Shown: positions 8,239-15,400, numbered from the stretch's first letter. The stretch is DNA of 31,576 bases from an uncultured Eubacteriales bacterium (GCA_900542245.1 UQMQ01000009.1:1-31576); one strand, 5' to 3'. Made by a program: numbers and translations. The notes: a model not told the origin generated them from the letters alone.

Positions 8239-8475
8239 CTTGCTTAAGGCGATGAAACGGGAAGTTGCAGTGCTATCTGGTAATTTCCGTGGAGAATTGT
8301 CCCCACTTGATGGGGGCGGAGGGATTCGCCGGATTTTGCTTTGTGTGCAAACACAGGAAACGCACAAAGGCGTGTACGAAGTAAGCGAATCATCTGTACG
8401 CGTTGAAAAATAAGGCTTTAGAACCCCTTGTACAAGCATAGCGCAAACAGTACAAAAAAATTTAGGAGGACAACA
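8239..8475 (+). promoter_or_regulatory. Long structured 5' leader of the S10 operon, candidate r-protein autoregulatory RNA
   Basis: No coding region is evident. By eye the leader holds several hairpins. CCCCA/TGGGG (8301-8305 with 8311-8315) is enclosed by TCCG/CGGA (8286-8289 with 8317-8320). A 9-bp stem pairs 8339-8347 with 8361-8369, with one G-T pair. A 7-bp stem pairs 8371-8377 with 8396-8402, with one G-T pair. The rpsJ ribosome binding site AGGAGG (8464-8469) lies after them. S10-operon leaders in other bacteria bind L4 or another product of the operon; I cannot assign this one to a described class without a covariance search. Confidence 0.55.
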
Positions 8476-8787
8476 ATGAGCGAATTACAGAAAATCAGAA
8501 TCAAGCTGAAGGCTTATGACCATGCGTTATTAGACCAGTCCGCGGCTAAGATCGTCGAAACGGCGAAGAAGACAGGTGCAGACGTTTCCGGTCCGATTCC
8601 GCTGCCGACAGAGAAAGAAGTCGTTACGATCTTGAGAGCTGTCCACAAGTACAAAGACAGCAGAGAGCAGTTCGAACAGAGAACCCACAAGAGACTGATC
8701 GACATCACAAACGCAACACTGAAGACAACAGACGCTTTAACAAAGCTCGACCTGCCTGCAGGCGTTGACATCGAAATCAAACTCTAA
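8476..8787 (+). CDS. rpsJ: 30S ribosomal protein S10
   Basis: A 103-residue S10, normal length, with the conserved KIRIKLKAYDH N-terminus and GPIPLPTEKEVVTILR core. S10 binds the 30S head and also works as NusE in transcription antitermination. The frame is open upstream to 8428, but MSELQKIRI at 8476 matches the family and sits 6 bases after AGGAGG, so I start there. It is the first gene of the super-operon and is separated from rplC by an exceptionally long 237-base spacer, which suggests separate translational or transcriptional control of the rest of the operon. Confidence 0.97.
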   Translation: MSELQKIRIKLKAYDHALLDQSAAKIVETAKKTGADVSGPIPLPTEKEVVTILRAVHKYKDSREQFEQRTHKRLIDITNATLKTTDALTKLDLPAGVDIEIKL

Positions 8788-9024
8788 TCCATAAACAGGT
8801 TTGAAATCGAAACCCAAAACAAGTTAAAAGGGACCTTCCCTTAGTATGAATCCGCCGCGCAAGACGGCAGCTGCAAAATCGTGGTCCAACCTGTGGGGCC
8901 CCCGGAAAGCGAAGCTTTTTGGGGAAAGGAGGAGCAGCGGAGCGCGTGAGCGTGCAAGATGCGGCACGCGAAAACAGCGAAGCTTGCGACGACGTGATTC
9001 CAATGTAAGAAAAGGAGAAAACAT
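8788..9024 (+). promoter_or_regulatory. Structured 237-nt spacer between rpsJ and rplC
   Basis: Neighbouring genes in this operon are mostly 0-30 bases apart, so this gap is an outlier. It is also GC-rich compared with its flanks. Pairings seen: ACAGGTT/AACCTGT (8795-8801 with 8888-8894) and GGACC/GGTCC (8831-8835 with 8883-8887), whose 3' strands are adjacent, enclosing GCCG/CGGC (8854-8857 with 8865-8868). Next is an 11-bp hairpin with a GAA loop (8900-8910 with 8914-8924, two G-T pairs), then GCGTGC/GCACGC (8950-8955 with 8964-8969). AGCGAAGCTT occurs twice (8908-8917, 8976-8985). It is a candidate cis-regulatory RNA acting on rplC-rplD and later genes. Confidence 0.5.
8946..9008 (+). CDS. 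Possible 20-residue leader peptide upstream of rplC
   Basis: A GTG codon at 8946 opens a 20-codon frame (reading about VSVQDAARENSEACDDVIPM) ending at a TAA 16 bases before the rplC start. AAAGGAGGAG at 8925-8934 lies 11 bases upstream, which is longer than ideal but usable. The frame crosses the hairpin 8950-8969, so translating it would melt that stem. The size and position fit a leader peptide, but a chance frame in GC-rich spacer is equally possible. Confidence 0.2.
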   Translation: MSVQDAARENSEACDDVIPM

Positions 9025-9660
9025 ATGAAAGCAATCTTAGGAAAAAAGATGGGCATGACACAGATCTTCGATGAAGAAGGAAACGTGATTCCGGTAACAG
9101 TCATCGAAGCCGGTCCGGAAGTTGTAACTCAGGTTAAGACCGTTGAAACTGACGGCTACAATGCTGTACAGGTCGGTTTCGAAGATCAGAAGCCGCAGAG
9201 AGTCAACAAGCCGATGACAGGACATTTCGAAAGAGCCGGCGTTGCTCCGAAGAAGCATCTTGCTGAATTCAGAGTCGAAGACGGCGAAACTTACGAGGTT
9301 GGTCAGGTGATCACAGTTGCTGATTTCGAAGTCGGCAAGAAGCTGGACATCACAGGCACTTCCAAAGGTAAAGGAACACAAGGCAACATCAAGAGACACG
9401 GACACCACAGAGGCCCGATGACCCACGGCTCCAAGCATAAGAGACTTGCCGGCGCACTGGCTGCAGGTACTTATCCTTCCAGAGTCTTCAAGGGCAACGC
9501 AGGTCCGGGAAGAATGGGCAGAGACACTGTGACCGTTCAGAACGTTGTACTTGTAAAAGTTATCGAAGAGAGAAACCTGCTGCTCGTTAAGGGCGCGGTA
9601 CCGGGAAACAAAGGTGGTCTGGTTCGCGTTCAGTATGCAGTAAAGGGACAGGACAAATAG
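9025..9660 (+). CDS. rplC: 50S ribosomal protein L3
   Basis: A 211-residue L3, normal length. It starts with the typical AILGKKMGMTQIFDEEG and carries the conserved GTSKGKGTQGNIKRHG central extension that reaches towards the peptidyl-transferase centre, and GNAGPGRMG near residue 160. L3 is an early assembly protein of the 50S subunit. The ATG is preceded by AAAAGGAG. It is the first gene after the structured spacer, followed after 29 bases by rplD. Confidence 0.97.
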   Translation: MKAILGKKMGMTQIFDEEGNVIPVTVIEAGPEVVTQVKTVETDGYNAVQVGFEDQKPQRVNKPMTGHFERAGVAPKKHLAEFRVEDGETYEVGQVITVADFEVGKKLDITGTSKGKGTQGNIKRHGHHRGPMTHGSKHKRLAGALAAGTYPSRVFKGNAGPGRMGRDTVTVQNVVLVKVIEERNLLLVKGAVPGNKGGLVRVQYAVKGQDK

Positions 9661-9689
9661 AATAGTCTTTTGGAAAGGAGGAAGCACAA

Positions 9690-10313
9690 ATGGCAAAAGT
9701 AACTATGTTAAATATGGCAGGAGCAGAAGCCGGTACCATCGAATTAAAAGATGAGATCTTCGGCATCACTCCGAACGAAAACGCTGTTCATGCAGTAGTG
9801 AAGAACTACTTGGCAAACCAAAGACAGGGCACGCAGTCCGCAAAGACCAGAGGCGAAGTCAGAGGGGGCGGCAGAAAGCCTTTCAGACAAAAAGGAACCG
9901 GTCGTCACAGACAAGGCAGCACAACGGACCCGTCACAGGTCGGCGGCGGCGTTGTATTCGCACCGAAGCCTCGCGACTACAGATATACATTACCGAAGAA
10001 GCTGAGAAGACTCGCACTGAAGTCTGCTCTTTCCGCAAAGGTAGCTGACAAAGAAATCATCGTATTAGACGAATTAAAGTTTGATGCTCCAAAGACAAAG
10101 GAAATGATCAAGGTACTGGCTAACGTAAAGGCTGGCAAGAAAGCCCTGATCGTCATGGCTGAGAAGGACGAAAACGTTGTAAAATCCGCGGCCAACATTC
10201 CGGGAGTGAGAACTGCACTGGTAGGCACGATGAACGTTTATGAGATCGTGAACCACGACAGCTTCATCGTAACACAGGAAGCTGTAAAGAAGATCGAGGA
10301 GGTGTACATCTAA
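9690..10313 (+). CDS. rplD: 50S ribosomal protein L4
   Basis: A 207-residue L4. The long exit-tunnel loop is visible as GGGRKPFRQKGTGRHRQGS (about residues 54-72), followed by the GGGVVFAPKPRDY segment. L4 binds 23S rRNA and in several bacteria represses its own operon at the mRNA leader, so it is a prime candidate ligand for the leader at 8239-8475 or the spacer at 8788-9024. RBS GGAAAGGAGG. Its stop codon overlaps the rplW start by one base (TAATG), indicating coupled translation. Confidence 0.97.
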   Translation: MAKVTMLNMAGAEAGTIELKDEIFGITPNENAVHAVVKNYLANQRQGTQSAKTRGEVRGGGRKPFRQKGTGRHRQGSTTDPSQVGGGVVFAPKPRDYRYTLPKKLRRLALKSALSAKVADKEIIVLDELKFDAPKTKEMIKVLANVKAGKKALIVMAEKDENVVKSAANIPGVRTALVGTMNVYEIVNHDSFIVTQEAVKKIEEVYI

Positions 10314-10603
10314 TGAAAACAGCATACGACATCATTTTGACACCTGTTATTTCCGAACAGTCCATGGACGTGGCGGCAGACAAGAAGTACACTTTCAAAG
10401 TTGCAGTAGACGCTAACAAAACACAGGTTAAGCACGCTGTAGAAGAAATCTTCGGTGTTGAAGTATCCAAAGTAAACATCATGAATTATGACGGTAAAGT
10501 TAAGAGAATGGGAAGAAATGTCGGCAGAACTGCTGCTTACAAAAAAGCGATCGTGACCCTTACGCCAAGCAGTAAGGAAATCGAGTTCTTCCAAGGACTG
10601 TAA
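10313..10603 (+). CDS. rplW: 50S ribosomal protein L23
   Basis: A 96-residue L23, normal length, starting MKTAYDIILTPVISEQS and containing the KTQVKHAVEEIFGVEV and KRMGRNVGRTAAYKKAIVTL segments that contact 23S rRNA. L23 sits at the tunnel exit, where it docks trigger factor and the signal recognition particle. The start overlaps the rplD stop by one base; GAGGAGGTG inside the end of rplD is the ribosome binding site. Confidence 0.97.
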   Translation: MKTAYDIILTPVISEQSMDVAADKKYTFKVAVDANKTQVKHAVEEIFGVEVSKVNIMNYDGKVKRMGRNVGRTAAYKKAIVTLTPSSKEIEFFQGL

Positions 10604-10620
10604 TAGGAGGCAAATGAACA

Positions 10621-11454
10621 ATGGGAATTAGAAAATATAATCCGACAACTCCTGGTCTGAGAGGTATGACAGTTTCTACATTTGAAGAAATTACAACCAG
10701 CACGCCTGAAAAATCCTTGACTGTAACTCTTAAGAAGCACGCAGGAAGAAATAACAGAGGTAAGATCACCGTAAGACATCAGGGCGGCGGTACCAGACCG
10801 AAATATAGAATCATCGACTTCAAGAGAACGAAGGACGGTGTTCCGGGAACCGTAGCAACCATTGAATACGACCCGAACAGAAGCGCAAACATCGCACTGA
10901 TCGTTTACGCAGACGGCGAAAAGAGATACATCATCGCGCCGAACAAATTAGTCGTAGGACAGAAGATCGTATCCGGACCGGACGCAGATATCGTAGTCGG
11001 CAACGCACTGCCGATCGCAAACATTCCGGTAGGTACCATCATTCACAATATTGAGCTCAAGCCTGGTAAAGGTGCACAGCTTGCAAGATCCGCAGGAAAC
11101 GGCGCGCAGCTGATGGCAAAGGAAGGAGATTACGCACAGGTAAGACTCCCGTCCGGCGAAGTAAGAAAGATCAGCATGAGATGCAGAGCGACCATCGGTG
11201 AAGTAGGCAACGGCGACCATGCAAATATCCAGATCGGTAAAGCCGGTCGTAAGAGACACATGGGCATCAGACCTACCGTAAGAGGTTCTGTTATGAACCC
11301 GAACGATCACCCACATGGCGGTGGTGAAGGCAGAGCACCTGTTGGTCGTAAGAGTCCGGTTACTCCTTGGGGTAAACCTGCACTTGGCTACAAGACCAGA
11401 AAGAAGAACAAAGCTTCGAATCAGTATATCGTAAAGAGAAGAAATGAAAAATAA
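10621..11454 (+). CDS. rplB: 50S ribosomal protein L2
   Basis: A 277-residue L2. It has the family N-terminus GIRKYNPTTPGLRG, the RNA-binding core and the signature MNPNDHPHGGGEGRAP near residues 224-239, whose histidine lies close to the peptidyl-transferase centre. L2 helps subunit joining and 50S assembly. The ATG follows AGGAGGCAAATGAACA; the upstream ATG in that stretch is in another frame. Arginine is coded almost only by AGA. Confidence 0.97.
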   Translation: MGIRKYNPTTPGLRGMTVSTFEEITTSTPEKSLTVTLKKHAGRNNRGKITVRHQGGGTRPKYRIIDFKRTKDGVPGTVATIEYDPNRSANIALIVYADGEKRYIIAPNKLVVGQKIVSGPDADIVVGNALPIANIPVGTIIHNIELKPGKGAQLARSAGNGAQLMAKEGDYAQVRLPSGEVRKISMRCRATIGEVGNGDHANIQIGKAGRKRHMGIRPTVRGSVMNPNDHPHGGGEGRAPVGRKSPVTPWGKPALGYKTRKKNKASNQYIVKRRNEK

Positions 11455-11472
11455 CAGGAAGGAGCATAAATA

Positions 11473-11754
11473 ATGGGTAGATCACTGAAAAAAGGTCCTT
11501 TCGTGAACGCAAAGCTGCTCAAGGCTATCGAAGAACTGAACGCAGCAAACGATAAGAAAGTTATCAAGACCTGGTCAAGACCATCCACAATTTTCCCGCA
11601 GATGGTGGGACACACGATCGCAGTGCATGACGGCAAGAAGCATGTCCCTGTATATATCACAGAAGACATGGTAGGACACAGACTTGGAGAATTTGCTCCG
11701 ACCAGAAACTACAGAGGTCATGCTGCAGATAAATCCTCTAAGGTTAAGAAATAA
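11473..11754 (+). CDS. rpsS: 30S ribosomal protein S19
   Basis: A 93-residue S19, normal length. It begins GRSLKKGPF and has the conserved TWSRPSTIFPQMVGHTIAVHDGKKHVPVYI and GEFAPTRNYRGH segments. S19 pairs with S13 in the head of the 30S subunit near the A-site finger. RBS CAGGAAGGAG. It is 18 bases after rplB and 17 bases before the preferred rplV start. Confidence 0.97.
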   Translation: MGRSLKKGPFVNAKLLKAIEELNAANDKKVIKTWSRPSTIFPQMVGHTIAVHDGKKHVPVYITEDMVGHRLGEFAPTRNYRGHAADKSSKVKK

Positions 11755-11771
11755 GAAAGGAGAACATGAAA

Positions 11772-12107
11772 ATGGAAGCAAAAGCAGTTGCGAAATATGT
11801 AAGAATGTCTCCTATCAAGCTGAAGCCTGTTACTGACTTAGTGAGAGGCAAGGACTTAAACGAGGCATTGAACATCTTGAAGTTCACCCCGGGTAAAGGT
11901 TCAGAGATCGTAGAAAAGGTTGTTAAATCCGCAGCAGCGAACGCGGAAAACAATTTCGATATGAATCCGGATAATTTATACGTTGCAGAAGTATATGCCA
12001 ACCAGGGCCCAACCATGAAGAGATGGAGAGCCGGCTCCCAAGGCAGAGCATCAATCATCTTAAAGAGATCCAGCCACGTCGGCGTGACTCTGAAAGAGAA
12101 AGAATAG
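11772..12107 (+). CDS. rplV: 50S ribosomal protein L22
   Basis: A 111-residue L22 with the tunnel beta-hairpin MKRWRAGSQGRASIILKRSS near the C-terminus and the VRMSPIKLKPVTDLVRGK N-terminal segment. Where most bacteria have RISPRKARLV, this copy reads RMSPIKLKPV. Two in-frame ATGs are close together, 11766 and 11772. GGAG at 11759-11762 is only 3 bases from the first but 9 from the second, so I prefer 11772; the choice alters two residues only. L22 lines the exit tunnel with L4. Confidence 0.93.
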   Translation: MEAKAVAKYVRMSPIKLKPVTDLVRGKDLNEALNILKFTPGKGSEIVEKVVKSAAANAENNFDMNPDNLYVAEVYANQGPTMKRWRAGSQGRASIILKRSSHVGVTLKEKE

Positions 12108-12118
12108 GAGGTTCATGA

Positions 12119-12997
12119 ATGGGTCAGAAAGTTAGTCCACATGGCTTAAGAGTGGGCGTTATTAAAGACTGGGATTCCAAATGGTATGCAGATAAAGCCA
12201 ACTTCGCAGATTACCTTGTAGAAGACAACAAAGTAAGAGATTATGTAAAGAAAAAATTATACGTTGCAGGTGTTTCAAAGGTATTGATTGAAAGAGCTGC
12301 AGAGAATAAAATGAGAGTCATCGTTCTGACAGCAAAGCCGGGCATGGTCATCGGCAGCTCCGGCGCAGGCATCGACAATCTGCGCGCAGAGCTCAAGAAG
12401 CTGACAGGCAAGGACATCGATATCTCCATCGAAGAAGTCAGAAGATCCGAAATGGACGCACAGCTGACAGCGGAGAGCATCGCACAGGCACTCGAAAGAC
12501 GTGTATCCTTCAGAAGAGCCATGAAGCAGGCGATCGGCAGAACCATGAAGGCCGGCGCAAAGGGTATCAAGGTACTGTGCTCCGGCAGACTTGGCGGCGC
12601 TGAAATCGCAAGAAGCGAAAAGTACAGCGAAGGCAACGTACCTCTGCACACGTTAAGAGCTGACATCGATTACGGCTTCGCAGAAGCTGACACTACTTAC
12701 GGCAAGATCGGCGTTAAGGTCTGGATCAACCACGGCGAGATCCTTGACAAGGGATTACAGGGCGCTGTACGCGAAGAAAAACGCGAAAAGAGAGAAAGAC
12801 GTCCGAGAAAAGACGGCGAAAGACGTGACAGACGTGATCGCGGCGAAAGACGCGACAGACGTGACCGCGGCGAAAGAAGCGAAGCACCGAAGTTTGCAAA
12901 CCCGAGAGTCAGAAAGACGCCGAAGGCTGCACCGCAAGTTGAAGAACCACAGGTAGAAGCACCTGCAGCAGAAGCAGCAGAAACTACTGAAGCATAA
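12119..12997 (+). CDS. rpsC: 30S ribosomal protein S3 with long repetitive C-terminal tail
   Basis: A 292-residue S3, about 70 residues longer than usual. The core (1 to about 218) has the KH domain, the FRRAMKQA segment tied to mRNA unwinding at the entry channel, and the VSGRLGGAEIAR-like and HTLRADIDYG motifs. The KH GxxG loop reads GSSG (79-82), lacking the basic residues usual there (GKKG in E. coli). The tail begins Arg/Lys-rich with two GERRDRRDR repeats (233-250) and ends Ala/Glu/Pro-rich and acidic, so it should be disordered and bipolar in charge. Tail arginines often use CGT/CGC, while the core mostly uses AGA. The reading frame is intact through the tail; rplP follows after 26 bases. 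Confidence 0.96.
   Translation: MGQKVSPHGLRVGVIKDWDSKWYADKANFADYLVEDNKVRDYVKKKLYVAGVSKVLIERAAENKMRVIVLTAKPGMVIGSSGAGIDNLRAELKKLTGKDIDISIEEVRRSEMDAQLTAESIAQALERRVSFRRAMKQAIGRTMKAGAKGIKVLCSGRLGGAEIARSEKYSEGNVPLHTLRADIDYGFAEADTTYGKIGVKVWINHGEILDKGLQGAVREEKREKRERRPRKDGERRDRRDRGERRDRRDRGERSEAPKFANPRVRKTPKAAPQVEEPQVEAPAAEAAETTEA
12815..12876 (+). repeat. 27-bp tandem repeat inside rpsC
   Basis: Two 27-base units (12815-12841 and 12842-12868) match at 25 of 27 positions, followed by the first 8 bases of a third unit. The unit codes for GERRDRRDR in frame, so copy-number change would lengthen or shorten the S3 tail by 9 residues without a frameshift. Both differences are T-to-C changes. Confidence 0.9.
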
Positions 12998-13023
12998 ATA
13001 CACGGAAAGGAGGAACTTGAGTC

Positions 13024-13455
13024 ATGTTAATGCCAAAGCGCGTTAAACGCAGAAGAGTTCACAGAGGAAGAATGAAGGGCGTTGCAACCAAGGGCAATAC
13101 CATTACCTACGGTGCATATGGCCTGGTTGCACAGGAATGTGGCTGGATCACTTCCAATCAGATCGAAGCCGCTCGTATCGCGATGACAAGATCGATCAAG
13201 AGAGGCGGTAAAGTATATATTAAGATTTTCCCACACAAACCGGTTACAAAGAAACCTGCTGAAGTTCGTATGGGTTCCGGTAAAGGTGCGCCTGAATATT
13301 GGGTAGCAGTTGTAAAGCCGGGTAGAGTCATGTTCGAGATCGAGGGCGTATCCGAAGAAAAGGCAAGAGAAGCAATGAGACTTGCTTCCCACAAGCTCCC
13401 GGTTAAGTGCAAATTTGCCATCAAGGAAAACGCAGTAAAGGGTGGTGAAGCATAA
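13024..13455 (+). CDS. rplP: 50S ribosomal protein L16
   Basis: A 143-residue L16. It starts MLMPKRVKRRRVHRGRMKG, the usual N-terminus, and contains RSIKRGGKVYIKIFPHKPVTKKPAEVRMGSGKG-like core segments and ASHKLPVKCKF near the end. L16 contacts tRNA in the A and P sites and is needed late in 50S assembly. I use the first of two close ATGs because MLMPKR is the conserved start. RBS GGAAAGGAGG. Its stop overlaps the rpmC ATG by one base. Confidence 0.97.
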   Translation: MLMPKRVKRRRVHRGRMKGVATKGNTITYGAYGLVAQECGWITSNQIEAARIAMTRSIKRGGKVYIKIFPHKPVTKKPAEVRMGSGKGAPEYWVAVVKPGRVMFEIEGVSEEKAREAMRLASHKLPVKCKFAIKENAVKGGEA

Positions 13456-13658
13456 TGGAATTAAAGAAAATGAGAGAAATGACCGAGGTTGAACTGAACA
13501 ACGAGCTCGCAAAGATGAAAAAGGAACTGTTCAACTTAAGATTCCAGCATGTAACCGGACAGCTTGAAAACCCGGTTAAGATGAGAGAAGTAAAGAGAGA
13601 GATCGCCCGCGTGAAGACGATCATCAGAGAAAAAGAGCTTGCAAAAGCTGAGGCCTAA
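13455..13658 (+). CDS. rpmC: 50S ribosomal protein L29
   Basis: A 67-residue helical L29, normal length, with the family patterns LNNELAKMKKELFNLRFQ and QLENPVKMREVKREIARVKT. It is located near the tunnel exit beside L23. The start ATG overlaps the rplP stop (TAATG), so translation is probably coupled. rpsQ follows after 18 bases with its own GGAAAGGAGG. Confidence 0.96.
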   Translation: MELKKMREMTEVELNNELAKMKKELFNLRFQHVTGQLENPVKMREVKREIARVKTIIREKELAKAEA

Positions 13659-13676
13659 CGGAAAGGAGGATGTAAT

Positions 13677-13937
13677 ATGACAGTTGAAAGAAACAGAAGA
13701 AAGACAAAAGTCGGTGTCGTAGTCAGCGACAAAATGGATAAGACAGTCGTAGTTGCAATCGAAGACTTCGTAAGACATTCCCTTTACGGAAAAGCTGTAA
13801 AGAGAACGAAGAAAGTCAAAGCGCACGATGAGAACAATGAATGCCAGATCGGCGATAAGGTAAGAATTATGGAAACAAGACCTCTGTCCAAGGATAAGAG
13901 ATGGAGACTTGTGAACATCATTGAAAAGGTTAAATAA
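13677..13937 (+). CDS. rpsQ: 30S ribosomal protein S17
   Basis: An 86-residue S17, normal length, with an OB-fold and the motifs KVGVVVSDKMDKTVVVAIEDFV, VKAHDENNECQIGDKVRIMETRPLS-type core and KRWRLVNIIEK at the end. It binds 16S rRNA early in 30S assembly. GGAAAGGAGGATGTAAT precedes the ATG. The rplN start is 15 bases downstream. Confidence 0.97.
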   Translation: MTVERNRRKTKVGVVVSDKMDKTVVVAIEDFVRHSLYGKAVKRTKKVKAHDENNECQIGDKVRIMETRPLSKDKRWRLVNIIEKVK

Positions 13938-13952
13938 AGGAGGCACCAGATC

Positions 13953-14327
13953 ATGATTCAGACTGAAACCAGATTAAGAGTTGCCGACAATTCCGGTGCA
14001 AAAGAACTTCTTTGCATTCGTATCTTAGGCGGCACGTCCCGTCAGTATGCGAATATCGGAGACGTAATCGTTTGCGCAGTTAAGGAAGCAACACCAGGCG
14101 GCCTTGTGAAAAAAGGTGACGTTGTGAAAGCTGTTGTTGTTAGAACCAAGCATGGTGCCAGAAGAGCTGACGGAAGCTATGTAAAGTTTGACCAGAACGC
14201 AGCAGTTATCATTAAAGATAAAGAAGACAAGAACCCGGTTGGAACCCGTATCTTTGGACCAGTTGCCAGAGAACTCAGAGACAAGGGCTTCATGAAGATC
14301 GTGTCCTTGGCACCGGAAGTACTGTAG
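13953..14327 (+). CDS. rplN: 50S ribosomal protein L14
   Basis: A 124-residue L14, two residues longer than the common 122. Conserved parts include MIQTETRLRVADNSGAKE, the FDQNAAVIIKDKEDKNPVGTRIFGPVARELR-type segment and a C-terminus ending in SLAPEVL. L14 forms an intersubunit bridge and is the docking site for the silencing factor RsfS. RBS AAAGGAGG. The stop codon overlaps the AGGAGGTGA site of rplX. Confidence 0.97.
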   Translation: MIQTETRLRVADNSGAKELLCIRILGGTSRQYANIGDVIVCAVKEATPGGLVKKGDVVKAVVVRTKHGARRADGSYVKFDQNAAVIIKDKEDKNPVGTRIFGPVARELRDKGFMKIVSLAPEVL

Positions 14328-14339
14328 GAGGTGAACAGG

Positions 14340-14645
14340 ATGCGTATTAAAAAAGGCGATACGGTAATGGTCATTACCGGTAAGGATAAAGGTAAACACG
14401 GCAAAGTACTCAAAGCAATGCCGAAAGAGAACAGAGTCATCGTAGAAGGCGTAAACATCGTAACCAAGCATGCAAAGGCAACCAGACAGTCCGGCGCTGA
14501 GATCAAGCACTTCGAAGGACCGATCGATGCATCCAATGTCATGTACTATGACACAAAGGCAAAAGCAGTTACGAAGATCGGATACGAATTCAAAGACGGC
14601 AAAAAAGTAAGAATTTCCAGAAAATCCGGAAACGTAATCGACTAA
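14340..14645 (+). CDS. rplX: 50S ribosomal protein L24
   Basis: A 101-residue L24 with the KOW motif GKDKGKHGKVLK at about residues 15-26 and the VEGVNIVTKHAK segment. It starts 50S assembly by binding the 5' part of 23S rRNA. The frame also has a GTG at 14331, but this GTG is inside the ribosome binding site AGGAGGTGA (14326-14334), so the ATG at 14340 is the start. The gene begins 12 bases after rplN. Confidence 0.96.
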   Translation: MRIKKGDTVMVITGKDKGKHGKVLKAMPKENRVIVEGVNIVTKHAKATRQSGAEIKHFEGPIDASNVMYYDTKAKAVTKIGYEFKDGKKVRISRKSGNVID

Positions 14646-14662
14646 GAAAGGAGGAGACGATT

Positions 14663-15205
14663 TTGACAGCTAGATTAAGAGAAACTTATGACAATCAGGT
14701 TTTTAACGCATTAAAAGAGAAATTCCAGTACAAGAACGTCATGGAAGTTCCGAAATTAGTGAAGATCACCATCAACATGGGTCTTGGCGAAGCCAAAGAC
14801 AACGCAAAGGTCATCGAATCCGCAGTAGAAGAGATCGCGCTGATCAGCGGACAGAGACCGGTCGTAACCAAGGCAAGAAAGTCCATCGCAAACTTCAAAG
14901 TAAGACAGGGTATGCCGGTCGGCGCCAAGGTTACCTTAAGAGGCGACAACATGTATGTTTTCGCGGATAAATTCTTCAACATCGCTCTTCCGAGAGTCAG
15001 AGACTTCAAGGGCGTCAGCAAGAATTCTTTTGACGGTAGAGGCAACTACTCTATGGGTATCAAAGAACAGTTGATCTTCCCTGAAATCAACTATGACAAG
15101 GTTGAAACGATCAAAGGTATGAACATAGTATTTACAACAACGGCTAAGACAGACGAAGAAGCAGCTGCATTACTGGAACTGCTCGGTATGCCGTTTGAAA
15201 AATAG
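14663..15205 (+). CDS. rplE: 50S ribosomal protein L5, TTG start
   Basis: A 180-residue L5, normal length, with the conserved KNVMEVPKLVKITINMGLGEA, QRPVVTKARKSIANFKVRQGMPVG-type and FPEINYDKVETIKGMNIVF segments. L5 binds 5S rRNA. The start is TTG: the family N-terminus (ARLRETY) begins right after it, AAAGGAGG at 14647-14654 is 8 bases upstream, and there is no suitable ATG nearby. A TTG start in such a highly expressed gene may lower its translation relative to neighbours. Confidence 0.96.
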   Translation: MTARLRETYDNQVFNALKEKFQYKNVMEVPKLVKITINMGLGEAKDNAKVIESAVEEIALISGQRPVVTKARKSIANFKVRQGMPVGAKVTLRGDNMYVFADKFFNIALPRVRDFKGVSKNSFDGRGNYSMGIKEQLIFPEINYDKVETIKGMNIVFTTTAKTDEEAAALLELLGMPFEK

Positions 15206-15214
15206 GAGGGAATT

Positions 15215-15400
15215 ATGGCAAAGACATCTCTCAAGGTAAAACAGGCTAGAAAACCGAAATATTCGACACGTGCTTATACCAGATGCAGACTTTGCGGAAG
15301 ACCACATTCCGTATTAAGAAAATATGGTATCTGCCGTATCTGTTTTAGAGAGCTTGCTTATAAAGGAGAAATTCCGGGCGTAAGAAAAGCAAGCTGGTAA
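15215..15400 (+). CDS. rpsN: 30S ribosomal protein S14, type Z (zinc-binding)
   Basis: A 61-residue S14 of the short, zinc-binding type. The four ligands are Cys24, Cys27, Cys40 and Cys43 (CRLC and CRIC). It ends in the typical GEIPGVRKASW. S14 sits in the 30S head. Having the zinc form in the main operon implies that a zinc-free paralogue, if present, would be elsewhere and under zinc control. It starts 9 bases after rplE behind AGGAGG. Confidence 0.97.
   Translation: MAKTSLKVKQARKPKYSTRAYTRCRLCGRPHSVLRKYGICRICFRELAYKGEIPGVRKASW

Noticed and set aside
8070..8255. 61-codon frame and TTGACA box upstream of the S10 promoter
   Set aside because: The frame starts with TTG, crosses the promoter and is A-tract derived. 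The TTGACA (8070-8075) has no -10 at 16-18 bases.
8846..9028. 60-codon arginine-rich frame between rpsJ and rplC
   Set aside because: No ribosome binding site before its ATG, composition follows the GC-rich hairpins, and it runs into the rplC start; better explained as RNA structure.
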